Positions 32,081-40,093 of a DNA stretch of 40,093 bases are shown here, piece after piece. Under the pieces are notes generated by a model. That model saw only the letters and a program-made list of their open reading frames with translations, searched no databases and was not told the origin of the DNA. Position 1 is the stretch's first letter. Every line of letters starts with the position of its first letter. Source of the stretch: Amycolatopsis coloradensis (GTDB lineage Bacteria; Actinomycetota; Actinomycetes; Mycobacteriales; Pseudonocardiaceae); NCBI RefSeq assembly GCF_037997115.1, contig NZ_CP150484.1, positions 7,985,743-8,025,835 on the forward strand. Reading direction: 5' to 3'. Both the position numbers and the translations under genes were made by a program.

Positions 32081-32758
32081 TCAGCCGACCACGATGCTCG
32101 CGCCCCGCAGCGAGATGTACCACGCATCGGACCTGAACTCCGGCCCGCGCTCCTCTCCGATGTAGAGATCGATGTGCCGAGGGCCACCCAGACCAGGGGT
32201 GAACTCATCGCGAATCTGCCACTTCGCCGCGGTGATCCCGGCACAAACCGCACTCGGAGGGGTTTCGCCCGACTCGGTGGTACCGCACCCGACAACGGAG
32301 AATCGCGAGCCCATGGTCAGCACATCACGGTCGGCCGCGGCGCTGACGAACGGCTCAAGCGGTTCGCCCCGGCTGTCCAGTGGAGCATTCTCGAGCCAGT
32401 ATCCGATGTTGTACGACCAATTCAGGTAGCGGCCCGCATGCGGCCCACTGGTGATTCGCCCGGTCCCCTCGTCACGTACCGCATCGGCGAATCCGACTGG
32501 ATAGCGGCCCAACGATTGCTTCTCAGCGGCGCACTCACTGTCCGGGCAGCCGAACACCTCCGCGGAAGGACCCGCATGATAAGTCTCGACAGCCGTGTAG
32601 TAGACGGTGATCAACCATCCGCTGGACGGCTCGTGGCGAGTCTGCTTGCAGCCGATCACGCCGAAGACGATCGAGGTGACAATCGAAATAGTCTTGATTC
32701 GGTAATGGTCACCCTTGCCACCGGGTCTTCGCATACCGTTCACCATTCTTCGGCCCAT
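32081..32758 (-). CDS. Lipoprotein with 3D/double-psi beta-barrel-like domain
   Basis: This 225-residue protein has a lipoprotein signal (about 20-37; ISIVTSIVFGVIGC, lipobox GVIGC). The rest fits the actinobacterial 3D-domain type: ITVYYTAVETYH, YPVGFADAVRDEGTGRI, HAGRYLNWSYNIGYWL, RFSVVGCG, then AKWQIRDEFTPGLGG, RHIDLYIG and WYISLRG. In such domains the three Asp residues mark a peptidoglycan-acting or RlpA-like barrel. It follows the glycosyltransferase gene with 12 bases between them, so it is in the same operon. The start is uncertain among the ATGs at 32758, 32746 and 32734; I keep the first. It may trim or bind cell wall near the polymer export site. Confidence 0.72.
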   Translation of the reverse strand: MGRRMVNGMRRPGGKGDHYRIKTISIVTSIVFGVIGCKQTRHEPSSGWLITVYYTAVETYHAGPSAEVFGCPDSECAAEKQSLGRYPVGFADAVRDEGTGRITSGPHAGRYLNWSYNIGYWLENAPLDSRGEPLEPFVSAAADRDVLTMGSRFSVVGCGTTESGETPPSAVCAGITAAKWQIRDEFTPGLGGPRHIDLYIGEERGPEFRSDAWYISLRGASIVVG

Positions 32759-32770
32759 GCGCTTCGTATC

Positions 32771-34060
32771 TCATCTCGTGTGCCGCCCCCTGGCCACCGT
32801 ACGCTCGGCCAGACGTTCTGTCTTCACCCAGTCGACACGGCCGCCGACGTGCCGGGCGACTCCACGACAGCCCGCGACCGAACCGAGCACCAGGAAGACC
32901 GGATAGGTCATCGAGGTGACCACACATCGCCACAGGGGCTCGTCACGCAGTCTGAGCCGATGGGTGAATCCCCAGACCGCACCGGGCAACAGCAGCGCAC
33001 CCAGCCACATCACCCATGCCGACACCGCATCGGTCGTACCGCTCGCGAGCGGGAACAGAGCCGTCCCGCCGAGCCCGACGTGGATGGCAATGCCGAGAAA
33101 CAGGAACGCCAGCAGGGCGACGAGAGGTACGCACCAAGGAATGATCAAGTAGTGCAGCAGGTCGACCAGCCCCAGCGCGGAGACGTGACGAGAGGTGAGC
33201 AACCCGGGCAGATGGCGAGCGCACTGGAGATTCCCCTGCGCCCACCGAGTACGTTGCCGAACCAGCCGGCGAATGTCGACGACGGCCTGCTGGGTCACGA
33301 CGGCACGTCTCACGTAGCGGACTCGGACCCCTGCCCGATGCAGACGTAGTCCCAGTTCGGTGTCCTCCACCAGACAGGACGACCACGGGTCGCTCCCGAA
33401 AGCCATGAGTACCGAGAGCTTGACGAACTGGCCGTTGCCGCCCAGGGCGACCGTACCGACGGTGTCACGCACCGTCTGAGCCGCGTCGGCGACGCAGCCG
33501 AACTCGATGTCCTGCAGTAACCCCAGCAAGTTGTGCCGATTACGAATACGGACCCTGCATTGGACCGCACCACTTGTCCCGTCGGCGAGGTATCGATCGA
33601 CTTCGGTAAGCAGGTTTCGGCTGACCCGGCCGTCGGCGTCGACCACGCCGACCACGGTCTCGGCTGCCGTGCCCTCCTCCAGCGCGAGTTCGCGGATCAG
33701 CCGGTACGCGGCGTTGAGAGCGGCACCTTTGCCTTGTCGTGCCTCCGGCAGATTACGCCGAAGGACCAGCAATCGATCGTCATAGAGGGACTCGAGCACC
33801 GTCGAGGTCCGGTCGGTACTCCCATCGTCCACCACCAGCACGCGCAGCCGATTCTTGTCGTCGGCCAAGGCAAGGAGAGACCGTACGGTGTCAGCGATCA
33901 CCAGTTCCTCGTCAAGCGCCGGGACCACAAGCCAGAAACACGACGGTCTGCCTGGGCCTGCCACGCCCGGCATAGGAGTTCTCAGGCTCAACAAAGACAG
34001 AATAATATTGTAGATCGGCCATCCGAGCATGAGCGCCAGCATCAACGAATAGATCTGCAT
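32771..34060 (-). CDS. Processive GT2-family membrane glycosyltransferase
   Basis: This 429-residue enzyme has an N-terminal membrane helix (about 5-25) and a GT-A catalytic domain with VVDDGSTD (77-84), VVDADGR (139-145, the DxD metal site), EDTELG (232-237) and QRTRW (269-273). These are the four marks of processive beta-glycosyltransferases such as PgaC and hyaluronan synthase. Three to four C-terminal helices follow (about 300-400). It probably polymerises and extrudes a beta-linked polysaccharide from UDP-sugar. It is preceded by a small membrane protein gene five bases away. The linked UDP-GlcNAc 2-epimerase and two DUF2334 proteins suggest an amino-sugar polymer, perhaps deacetylated. 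Confidence 0.9.
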   Translation of the reverse strand: MQIYSLMLALMLGWPIYNIILSLLSLRTPMPGVAGPGRPSCFWLVVPALDEELVIADTVRSLLALADDKNRLRVLVVDDGSTDRTSTVLESLYDDRLLVLRRNLPEARQGKGAALNAAYRLIRELALEEGTAAETVVGVVDADGRVSRNLLTEVDRYLADGTSGAVQCRVRIRNRHNLLGLLQDIEFGCVADAAQTVRDTVGTVALGGNGQFVKLSVLMAFGSDPWSSCLVEDTELGLRLHRAGVRVRYVRRAVVTQQAVVDIRRLVRQRTRWAQGNLQCARHLPGLLTSRHVSALGLVDLLHYLIIPWCVPLVALLAFLFLGIAIHVGLGGTALFPLASGTTDAVSAWVMWLGALLLPGAVWGFTHRLRLRDEPLWRCVVTSMTYPVFLVLGSVAGCRGVARHVGGRVDWVKTERLAERTVARGRHTR

Positions 34061-34065
34061 GGTTT

Positions 34066-34230
34066 CTACTTGACCGCCCGCCGTAAACGCAGGCCAAGGG
34101 ATCGCAACGCGAGCAAAGAACAGGCGACCACCAGTACGTGCACGGCCACTTGCACCACCCCGGACGATCCGAAGAGAGCAAATCCCATGAATAAAGGGAC
34201 CCCGGTCGCCGGAATCGATGTAACAGACAT
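34066..34230 (-). CDS. Small membrane protein, 54 residues
   Basis: This gene starts at the ATG at 34230, preceded by AAAGGA. It encodes about two short hydrophobic segments (VPLFMGFALFG and VVQVAVHVLVVACSLLAL) and a basic end (RSLGLRLRRAVK). It lies five bases before the glycosyltransferase gene and is surely co-transcribed. Small accessory membrane proteins often precede processive glycosyltransferases, for example as partners or regulators. The function here is unknown. Confidence 0.65.
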   Translation of the reverse strand: MSVTSIPATGVPLFMGFALFGSSGVVQVAVHVLVVACSLLALRSLGLRLRRAVK

Positions 34231-34231
34231 C

Positions 34232-34263
34232 TTGACAATCCTTTTGACGGCGTGCGATACATT
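34232..34263 (+). promoter_or_regulatory. Possible promoter for the epimerase operon
   Basis: TTGACA at 34232-34237 is a perfect -35 match. A possible -10, GATACA, follows at 34256-34261 with an 18-base spacer. This would give a leader of about 115 bases before the epimerase start at 34380. The -10 is weak, so this is a low-confidence call. The same short region must also serve the minus-strand operon. Confidence 0.3.
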
Positions 34264-34379
34264 AAGAACCAGCTGCAGAGCGCGGAAGCGGCCACTCCCA
34301 TTAACACTGAACCCACCCTGCACAGCCTGGGCAACAGTCCCATGAAAATTCGCGCGGGGTTCACCGAGTGGGAGTATTA

Positions 34380-35633
34380 ATGGATTGCACTGTTCGGAGC
34401 AGCTCAGGGGCCATTCACCGGGACGACCCCGGAATAACGGCCGATACGTCCCGAACGGCACCCGACGTGGTATTACTGGGCGGCACCCGACCAGAGGCGG
34501 TGAAGCTCGCACCGATCGTTCGAGCAATGCGAGACCAAGGCCGGATCCGACCGGTGCTGGTCGCGAGCGGACAGCACGAAACGATGTTCGGTCAAGCCTT
34601 GTCGTCCTTCGGACTGAGCCCTGATGTCCGGCTGGACATCGAGCGCCCGACGGGAAGTCTGTCCGAACTACTGGGTGAATTGGTGACGACCCTCGACGTT
34701 CACCTCGAACGGCTCCGGCCCGCCGCTGTCGTCGTTCAAGGTGACACGACGACGGCGCTCGCCGGCGCCCTGGCGGCCTTCTGGCGTCACATTCCCGTAG
34801 TTCACGTCGAGGCCGGACTGCGGTCCCATGATCCGCGGGCACCCTTTCCCGAGGAGGCCAACCGTAAACTGGTAGCCCAGCTCAGTACATTGCATCTCGC
34901 GCCGACCGCTCGTGCGGTGAACAACCTCCTGGAAGAAGGTATCGCCGGCCCAGAGGTACTGCTGATCGGCAACACCGTGGTCGACGCGGTGCTTTCGATC
35001 GCGCGTACACCGACCGCGTACCACGATCACCGGCTTCCGTCCCTCGAGAACCGGGCGCGTACCGGCAAGTCTCGCCTGCTTCTCGCCACGATGCACCGCA
35101 GGGAATCCTTGGGCGCTCCCCTGGACGGAATCCTCGCCGGCCTGCGCGCGATAGTGGAGGAGCACGCGGACGTCGAAGTGGTCTTGCCGGTCCATCCGAA
35201 TCCTCAAGTCCGTAATCAGGTGGTCACCGGCCTACTCGGTGTGGATCGTGTCCATATCACCGGCCCCCTGCATTACGCGGAGTTCTGCCGCCTGCTCTCC
35301 TGCGCGCGCCTGGTGCTCACGGATTCCGGAGGCGTGCAGGAGGAAGCGCCCAGCTTCGGAGTTCCGTGCGTCGTGCTGCGCGAAATCACCGAGCGCATGG
35401 AGGCCGTCGAAGCGGGCGTCTCGGTGCTGGCGGGACCAGATCCCGTCCTGATCGCGCGGCATGCCGCTCAGCTGTTGGCCGAGAGCCGGGACGAGGGCTC
35501 GAATACTCGCCCCAATCCGTTCGGTGACGGTCTGGCCGCTGTCAGGGCTGAGCAGGCCATCGCACACCTGCTCGGACTCGACACCTGTGCGCCCGCGGCG
35601 GCGCAGCAAGCCATACTGGCAAAGGGGAAGTGA
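34380..35633 (+). CDS. wecB: UDP-N-acetylglucosamine 2-epimerase (non-hydrolysing)
   Basis: This 417-residue protein has the full signature of bacterial non-hydrolysing 2-epimerases: LGGTRPEAVKLAPI, VQGDTTTALAGA, VVHVEAGLRS, FPEEANRKL, GNTVVDAV, MHRRES, PVHPNPQV and LTDSGGVQEEAP. It interconverts UDP-GlcNAc and UDP-ManNAc in the cytoplasm. The start is the ATG at 34380, with GGGAG six bases before it; a GTG at 34368 lies inside the ribosome-site region. Its stop overlaps the start of the first DUF2334 gene (TGATG). It supplies the activated amino sugar for the polymer made by this locus, an inference from context. Confidence 0.93.
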   Translation: MDCTVRSSSGAIHRDDPGITADTSRTAPDVVLLGGTRPEAVKLAPIVRAMRDQGRIRPVLVASGQHETMFGQALSSFGLSPDVRLDIERPTGSLSELLGELVTTLDVHLERLRPAAVVVQGDTTTALAGALAAFWRHIPVVHVEAGLRSHDPRAPFPEEANRKLVAQLSTLHLAPTARAVNNLLEEGIAGPEVLLIGNTVVDAVLSIARTPTAYHDHRLPSLENRARTGKSRLLLATMHRRESLGAPLDGILAGLRAIVEEHADVEVVLPVHPNPQVRNQVVTGLLGVDRVHITGPLHYAEFCRLLSCARLVLTDSGGVQEEAPSFGVPCVVLREITERMEAVEAGVSVLAGPDPVLIARHAAQLLAESRDEGSNTRPNPFGDGLAAVRAEQAIAHLLGLDTCAPAAAQQAILAKGK

Positions 35634-37297
35634 TGAGCACGCTCACCCCTTCCCTGCGTCGGCGATCCCGTTCATGGCCCGCGTGGCTCCGGCTGGCATG
35701 CGCCTTCGTGCTTGCCGGTTCTGTCCCCGTCGCCGTGTCCGTCGTGGACGCCGGATCGCGGATCACGCCGGCGGAAACATCCTCCGTTCCCGGCAAACCG
35801 GGGGATCCGGCCCCGGGCGCCCTGCCGGGCTGGCGCACGCTGGTGCTCTACGAACCAGGTACGGATGGCTCCAGTGGTGAGGTCCACGGAGTGCAAGCGG
35901 CGAACCTCGTCTCCCATGGCGGCTCGTTCGAGCTGCGTCAGGCCGACAGGTACCGGCCGGGCGATGCTTCCCAGTTCTCATCGATCGTGTACATCGGTCA
36001 TCGCGGCACCGCTCCTGTTTCCGATGGCTTGCTCGCCGATCTGGCCACCGCGGGCAAACCCGTCCTGTGGGTCGGGCACGGGATCGAGAGCTTGTTCACC
36101 TGGGATCCGGCCTACCAGCACAAGACCGGGTGGCGGCCTGCCGGCCGTGACGAGCAGGCCATCGCCGCTATCGACTACAAGGGGGTCCAGCTCGGGCGTG
36201 ACGACCAAGCTGATCCGCCGACACGGGTAGAGCTCATGGACACGGTCAAAGCCCAGGTACTCGCCGAGGTCGTTCACGACGACGGCAACCGGACTCCCTG
36301 GGCGGTGCGCTCGGGCGATTTGACCTACATCTCGGAAATCCCGTTCACCTATGTCGGGCGAGCCGATCGGTATCTCGCCGCCGCGGACCTCCTGCGCCCT
36401 CCAAGGTCTCCGGCGCGGGCTCCGCGAGCTCTCGTCCGCTTGGAAGACGTCGGCCCGGCAACCGATCCCGGCGTCCTGAGGACGGTCGCAGATCACCTCG
36501 CACAACGCGGGATCCCCTTCACGGTCGCTGTATATCCCCGTCATCGGGACCCGCGAGGGGTAACGAACAATGGCGTTCCACTGGACATCCGGCTGACCGA
36601 CCGGCCGGATCTGGTCGACGCGTTGCGCTATCTGATCAGCCGTGGCGGCGCGCTCGTGTCGCACGGCTACACGCATCAGTACGGCGACGAACCCAATCCG
36701 CACAACGGTGTCAGCGCGGCCGACTACGAGTTCTATCGCGCACGCCTTGGTGCCGGCAACGCGACCGAACTGGTCGGTCCGGCAGCGGGCGACTCTTTCG
36801 TGTGGGCACGGGACCGGATCGACCAAGCCCTCTCCGAACTCGCCGGCGCCGGGCTACCCCGGCCGGCGATGTTCGAGTTCCCGCACTACACCGCGTCCGC
36901 GGTGGACTATCAAGCCGCGACACAGGCGTTCGGTATGCGGTACGACCGGGGAACCTACTTCCGGGGATGGTGTGAACCTGCCTGTGGCCAGGCCGGCGCG
37001 GTCGATCCGGCGGGGGTCTACCTGCAGACTTTCCCCTACGTCGTCCGCGACATCTACGGTGCCGTGGTCGTTCCCGAAAACCTCGGCTATCTCCCGGTAT
37101 GGCCGGACATTTCAGAACGCGACCGCGCGATAGCCGCGGTGGTCGCCGAGGCTCGGGCCCTCCGCGTCGTCGACGATGGAGTCGCCAGTTTCTTCTACCA
37201 TCCCTCTCTCGGTGCCGAAGCGCTCATGAAGGTCATCGACGGCATTCAGGCTGCCGGCTACCGGTTCGTGCCTGCCGCGGAGATCGGGCGCGGTTGA
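35633..37297 (+). CDS. Exported DUF2334/polysaccharide deacetylase-like protein (copy 1)
   Basis: This 554-residue protein begins at the ATG at 35633, overlapping the epimerase stop. A signal peptide or membrane anchor (about 10-40; RLACAFVLAGSVPVAVSVV) is followed by an N-terminal alpha/beta part (WRTLVLYEPGTDG, VYIGHRGTAPVSDGLLADLA) and a C-terminal NodB-like part. The latter has LVRLEDVGPATDP, IPFTVAVYPRHRDPRG, SHGYTHQYGDEPNP, FEFPHYTASAVDY, PYVVRDIYGAVVVPE and SFFYHPSLG. The ED, HxxxH and second His blocks fit a metal-dependent deacetylase site. It probably removes N-acetyl groups from, or cuts, a surface polymer outside the cell. The gene that follows is a paralogue with the same layout. 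Confidence 0.82.
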   Translation: MSTLTPSLRRRSRSWPAWLRLACAFVLAGSVPVAVSVVDAGSRITPAETSSVPGKPGDPAPGALPGWRTLVLYEPGTDGSSGEVHGVQAANLVSHGGSFELRQADRYRPGDASQFSSIVYIGHRGTAPVSDGLLADLATAGKPVLWVGHGIESLFTWDPAYQHKTGWRPAGRDEQAIAAIDYKGVQLGRDDQADPPTRVELMDTVKAQVLAEVVHDDGNRTPWAVRSGDLTYISEIPFTYVGRADRYLAAADLLRPPRSPARAPRALVRLEDVGPATDPGVLRTVADHLAQRGIPFTVAVYPRHRDPRGVTNNGVPLDIRLTDRPDLVDALRYLISRGGALVSHGYTHQYGDEPNPHNGVSAADYEFYRARLGAGNATELVGPAAGDSFVWARDRIDQALSELAGAGLPRPAMFEFPHYTASAVDYQAATQAFGMRYDRGTYFRGWCEPACGQAGAVDPAGVYLQTFPYVVRDIYGAVVVPENLGYLPVWPDISERDRAIAAVVAEARALRVVDDGVASFFYHPSLGAEALMKVIDGIQAAGYRFVPAAEIGRG

Positions 37298-37332
37298 GGC
37301 TGAATCACAAAGATACGGAGTTCTTCTTGACT

Positions 37333-38940
37333 AGAATGCTTGGCGTCCGGCGCATCATCATGACCCTTCTGGTGCTGAGCACCACGCTGGTGGTCACCTC
37401 CCCCGCCGCGAGTTCCGGGACCACCCACCTGTACCCGGCCGCTCCCAGCGCGGAGCCGGGCCGGCGGACGCTCGTGCTTTACGACGCCGACGGTGAATAC
37501 GGTTGGCTCGGGGAGTCGTACGCGGTCATGGCGGGCAATCTCCTGTCCCATGGCGGCGCCTGGGTCATGCGCCCGGTCCAGCGGCATTTTCGGAACGAGT
37601 TGCAGGACTACACCGCCGTGGTCTATATCGGCACCAGTGACCACAGACCACTACCCAGTGCGTTCCTCGACGCCGTGTTGAAGACGCGTACGCCGGTGCT
37701 GTGGATCGGCGGCAACATCGGTCAGCTTTACAGCAGGGACCGTGACTTCTCGAGAAAATTCGGCTGGCGGCCGGCCGGGGTCGATACGAGCGCGACAGCC
37801 CGGGTAATCTACCGCGGCGCATCGTTCGACCGTGATCGTGCCGCGGCTTCGAGCGGCATCATGCGCTCCGAGATCAACGACCCCGCCCACGCGGCCCCCG
37901 TAGGCGAGGCGGTTCGCCCGAATGGCAGCCGATTCCCCTGGGGAGTGCGCTCCCGGCATTTGACATACCTGGGTGAAGTGCCGTTCTCGTTCACCGGCCT
38001 CAACGATCGTTACCTCGCGGCCGCCGATCTACTGTCCCGCCACGCGGGCCCTTCCAAGGCGGAGGGCAAAAAGGCCCTGATACGGATCGAGGATGTCGGC
38101 CCGGACGCCGATCCCGCGCAACTGCGGGCGATCGCGGACTACCTCCACGCGCGTCGAGTCCCCTTCTCGGTGGCGGTCTACCCCCGCTACCGAGATCCAC
38201 GAGGTCGTTACAACAATGGCGAACCGGTGGACAAGACCTTGGCGGACACGCCCGCGGTCGTCGCCGCCCTGCGTTACATGACCGCCCGACGGGGAACGTT
38301 GGTGATGCACGGTTACACACATCAGTACGGAGAGGGCTCGAATCCCTACAGCGGGGTGAGTGGCGAGGATTACGAATTCTATCGAGTGCGGCTCGGCGAC
38401 GACGGCGGCCTGCGCTACCAGGGCCCGGTCGCCGCCGATTCCCGGGCCTGGGCACGGCAACGGATCGCCAGCGCGGCACGAGAATTCCGCCGAGCCGGGC
38501 TGGCCGTGCCGACCATCTTCGAGTTCCCTCACTATGTCGGCTCGGCGATCGACTACACCGTGGTGAACGAGCTCTTCCCGGCCCGATACGACCAGGGATT
38601 CCATGCCGCGGGCTGGTGCCCGAACGGCGCGTGTGGTTCGGGAAAGCCGGAGTACTCCCGGGCCACGAGTCAGCGTTTTCCGTTCCTGGTGCGAGACATC
38701 TACGGTTCGGTTGTAATACCCGAGTCACTCGACCACGTATCTCCGGCGAGTTCTGGCGAGTCCCGCCGGCTCCCAGAAGACATTCTGGCCACCGCCAAGC
38801 GGATCGCGGCGGTCCGTGGCGGTGTGGCGAGCTTCTTCTACCACCCGTATCTGGGAACCAGCTACCTCAAGCAGGTGGTGACCGGAATCCAAGACCTGGG
38901 TTTCGCGTTCACCGACGCGGCGGAAATCCAATGTGGCTGA
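37333..38940 (+). CDS. Exported DUF2334/polysaccharide deacetylase-like protein (copy 2)
   Basis: This paralogue of the preceding gene has 535 residues. Its signal peptide (MLGVRRIIMTLLVLSTTLVV, then SPAASSG) precedes the same two-part structure: RRTLVLYDADGEYGWLGESY, VVYIGTSDHRPLPSAFL, then LIRIEDVGPDADP, VPFSVAVYPRYRDPRG, MHGYTHQYGEGSNP, FEFPHYVGSAIDY and ASFFYHPYLG. The same metal-site blocks are kept, so both copies should be active. A four-residue pair in WCPNGACG and in copy 1 (WCEPACG) suggests a conserved disulfide. The start is uncertain: the ATG at 37333 has GGAG 12 bases away, and a TTG at 37324 is very near it. It ends in the start region of the XRE gene. Confidence 0.8.
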   Translation, partial: RMLGVRRIIMTLLVLSTTLVVTSPAASSGTTHLYPAAPSAEPGRRTLVLYDADGEYGWLGESYAVMAGNLLSHGGAWVMRPVQRHFRNELQDYTAVVYIGTSDHRPLPSAFLDAVLKTRTPVLWIGGNIGQLYSRDRDFSRKFGWRPAGVDTSATARVIYRGASFDRDRAAASSGIMRSEINDPAHAAPVGEAVRPNGSRFPWGVRSRHLTYLGEVPFSFTGLNDRYLAAADLLSRHAGPSKAEGKKALIRIEDVGPDADPAQLRAIADYLHARRVPFSVAVYPRYRDPRGRYNNGEPVDKTLADTPAVVAALRYMTARRGTLVMHGYTHQYGEGSNPYSGVSGEDYEFYRVRLGDDGGLRYQGPVAADSRAWARQRIASAAREFRRAGLAVPTIFEFPHYVGSAIDYTVVNELFPARYDQGFHAAGWCPNGACGSGKPEYSRATSQRFPFLVRDIYGSVVIPESLDHVSPASSGESRRLPEDILATAKRIAAVRGGVASFFYHPYLGTSYLKQVVTGIQDLGFAFTDAAEIQCG

Positions 38941-39001
38941 GCGCGTTCTGCAAGACGCAGCGTCGCGCACGTGCCGCGCACCTTTCGACAGAGGAATCCA
39001 A

Positions 39002-39367
39002 GTGTACGACCGGGAACCACCTGAATCGATTGCGGAGCTGATCAAATGGATCAGGGAAAGGCGTGGTTTCAGCCAGCGTGAACTCGCCGAGTCACTTGCC
39101 TCGGCGTCTGGTCGTGACACCGTGACCCGTGCGGACATATCCCGATGGGAGCGAGGGAAACGCATCCCCACCAGCCATTGGCTGCACTGGCTGAGCCGCG
39201 TTCTCGAGGTACCGTTGCCCACTCTGCAGTACGCGGCATCTCTCGCCAGGCGCGAACGCCTGCTGGCGCAGATGCTGCAGCCACAGCCGTGGACCCTGCT
39301 GCCATTCGAGCTCGATCGGCGGAGCGCGGAATCGAACGACCGACAAGATTATCAGGAGCCATTATGA
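39002..39367 (+). CDS. XRE-family DNA-binding protein
   Basis: This 121-residue protein has an N-terminal helix-turn-helix (about 12-70): IKWIRERRGFSQRELAESLA, TRADISRWERGKRIPTSHWLHWLSRVLEVPL, in parts. The rest is a short helical end with Arg/Leu-rich LARRERLLAQML and a Gln/Pro-rich tail. The start chosen is the GTG at 39002, behind AGAGGAA; a GTG at 38933 overlaps the DUF2334 stop and is less likely. It may regulate the polysaccharide operon or the secreted protein after it. There is no effector domain. Confidence 0.82.
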   Translation: MYDREPPESIAELIKWIRERRGFSQRELAESLASASGRDTVTRADISRWERGKRIPTSHWLHWLSRVLEVPLPTLQYAASLARRERLLAQMLQPQPWTLLPFELDRRSAESNDRQDYQEPL

Positions 39368-39393
39368 TGGCCTCTTTTCCGCGGTCGCCCACA

Positions 39394-39432
39394 TTGACAA
39401 AATATATCTCAGGGTCTCATTGAGAACCCTGA
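39394..39432 (+). promoter_or_regulatory. Possible promoter and hairpin before the lamin-tail gene
   Basis: TTGACA at 39394-39399 is a good -35 match in an A/T-rich spot. It overlaps an imperfect hairpin (TCAGGGT at 39409-39415 with complement 39426-39432). No clear -10 is seen. The hairpin could end the XRE transcript or be an operator of the gene at 39465. Confidence 0.35.
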
Positions 39433-39464
39433 TTGCATCAGAATCCCAACCAGGAGATTAAATT

Positions 39465-40049
39465 ATGAAGCGCACGTTTTGCGTGATCGCAGCGGCGGTC
39501 GCGACGGTGTTCGGCCTCGGCGCCGCCAATGCGGCCGTTGCCGAAGAGCAGGTTCCTGTTGTGCCGCGCAGCGTTCACATCAGCGAGCTTGCCACCCAGG
39601 GTGTCGGCCCGGACGCGACGTTCAAGGAATACATCGAACTGTCCAACCGCGCCAACTACACCGTGACCATCGGTGGTGCCAAGCTGCTGGCCAACTACAG
39701 CAACTTCGAGTTCGAGATCGCCCGGATCCCGACCGGTACCCGGCTGGCGCCGGGACAGACCTACCTGCTGGCGAGCCAGCGGCTCGCGGGGTCGGTACAG
39801 CCGGACCAGGTCTTCACGACCACCAACGACATCCCCAACGCGGTGGGGATCTCCCTGCAGACCGCCATGGGCCGTCAGCTGGACGTCGTGGGCACCACGT
39901 ACAGGACGACGTACTACGCGGGTGTCCCCGCTTCGCCGCTCAGCCCGCAGGACGCGGCACAGAAGAAGTCACTCCACCGAGTGAACTTCGTCGGTAACAA
40001 CCAGGTCGACTTCCAGAAGCTCCCGGCCAGCCCGGGCCGTCCTGGCTGA
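39465..40049 (+). CDS. Secreted lamin-tail-domain protein
   Basis: This 194-residue protein starts at an ATG behind AGGAGA. Residues 1-26 are a signal peptide (MKRTFCVIAAAVATVFGLG, AANAAVA). The mature part is a lamin tail domain (about 35-150): VHISELATQGVGPD, KEYIELSNRANYTVTIGGAKLLAN, then GTRLAPGQTYLLASQRLAG and a beta end with LDVVGTTYRTTYY. These Ig-like beta domains occur alone or with enzymes in secreted bacterial proteins and are thought to bind DNA or surfaces. A Gln/Pro/Arg tail follows. It is a single gene at the end of the window, and no partner is visible. Confidence 0.88.
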   Translation: MKRTFCVIAAAVATVFGLGAANAAVAEEQVPVVPRSVHISELATQGVGPDATFKEYIELSNRANYTVTIGGAKLLANYSNFEFEIARIPTGTRLAPGQTYLLASQRLAGSVQPDQVFTTTNDIPNAVGISLQTAMGRQLDVVGTTYRTTYYAGVPASPLSPQDAAQKKSLHRVNFVGNNQVDFQKLPASPGRPG

Positions 40050-40093
40050 TTTCACGCACGGCACTGCTGCTCCGGGGGGCTCGGGCCAGTTTC

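Overview
The window is high-GC DNA with actinobacterial gene families throughout: SARP, Scr1/DUF397, DUF6292, MEDS, FxsT and GAF-ANTAR. GTG and TTG starts and ATGA/GTGA overlaps are common. A member of the Pseudonocardiales such as Amycolatopsis is the best guess, but this is inference from gene content only. No rRNA, tRNA, CRISPR array, integrase or plasmid origin was seen.

Layout. 1-4.4 kb: a group II intron reverse-transcriptase remnant lies against a secreted VCBS/FG-GAP repeat protein. Next come a divergent IclR regulator, an aminoglycoside-phosphotransferase-like gene with two compensating frameshifts, and two exported proteins. 4.4-7.3 kb: an overlapping operon encodes a histidine kinase, a kinase-like protein without the phospho-acceptor His, and a NarL-type response regulator. 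7.3-16.3 kb: a loosely packed signalling island holds three GAF-ANTAR proteins, one GAF pseudogene, a STAS protein without its phosphorylatable Ser, a DUF6292 protein and a two-gene MEDS operon (MEDS-STAS and MEDS-HATPase). 16.5-19.0 kb: a lone NB-ARC/TPR protein of the FxsT type.

19.1-29.3 kb, all on the minus strand, is the most interesting part. Read in the direction of transcription it encodes a double-Cache membrane sensor with no output domain, a PgsB/CapB-like amide ligase, a PgsC/CapC-like membrane partner, an NlpC/P60-family protein that has lost its catalytic Cys and His, a SARP activator, and then a complete lasso-peptide cassette (precursor, macrolactam synthetase, RRE protein, leader peptidase, ABC exporter). 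The 42-codon precursor gene at 23503-23631 is short and easily missed. Its predicted 21-residue core starts with Cys, has Asp9 as its only acidic residue (so ring closure is unambiguous), carries three Cys, and ends in an unusual His/Trp tail.

29.4-32.0 kb: a Scr1-type regulator/DUF397 pair, a 660-bp region with three strong stem-loops, and two unknown small proteins. 32.0-39.4 kb: an envelope-polysaccharide locus. A minus-strand operon (small membrane protein, processive GT2 glycosyltransferase, 3D-domain lipoprotein) diverges from a plus-strand operon (UDP-GlcNAc 2-epimerase and two tandem DUF2334 deacetylase-like proteins), followed by an XRE regulator. The window ends with a secreted lamin-tail-domain protein.

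Taken together, the right half looks like a cell-surface and secondary-metabolite region: a lasso peptide under a likely SARP switch, a polyglutamate-ligase-like module of unknown product, and a polysaccharide locus.
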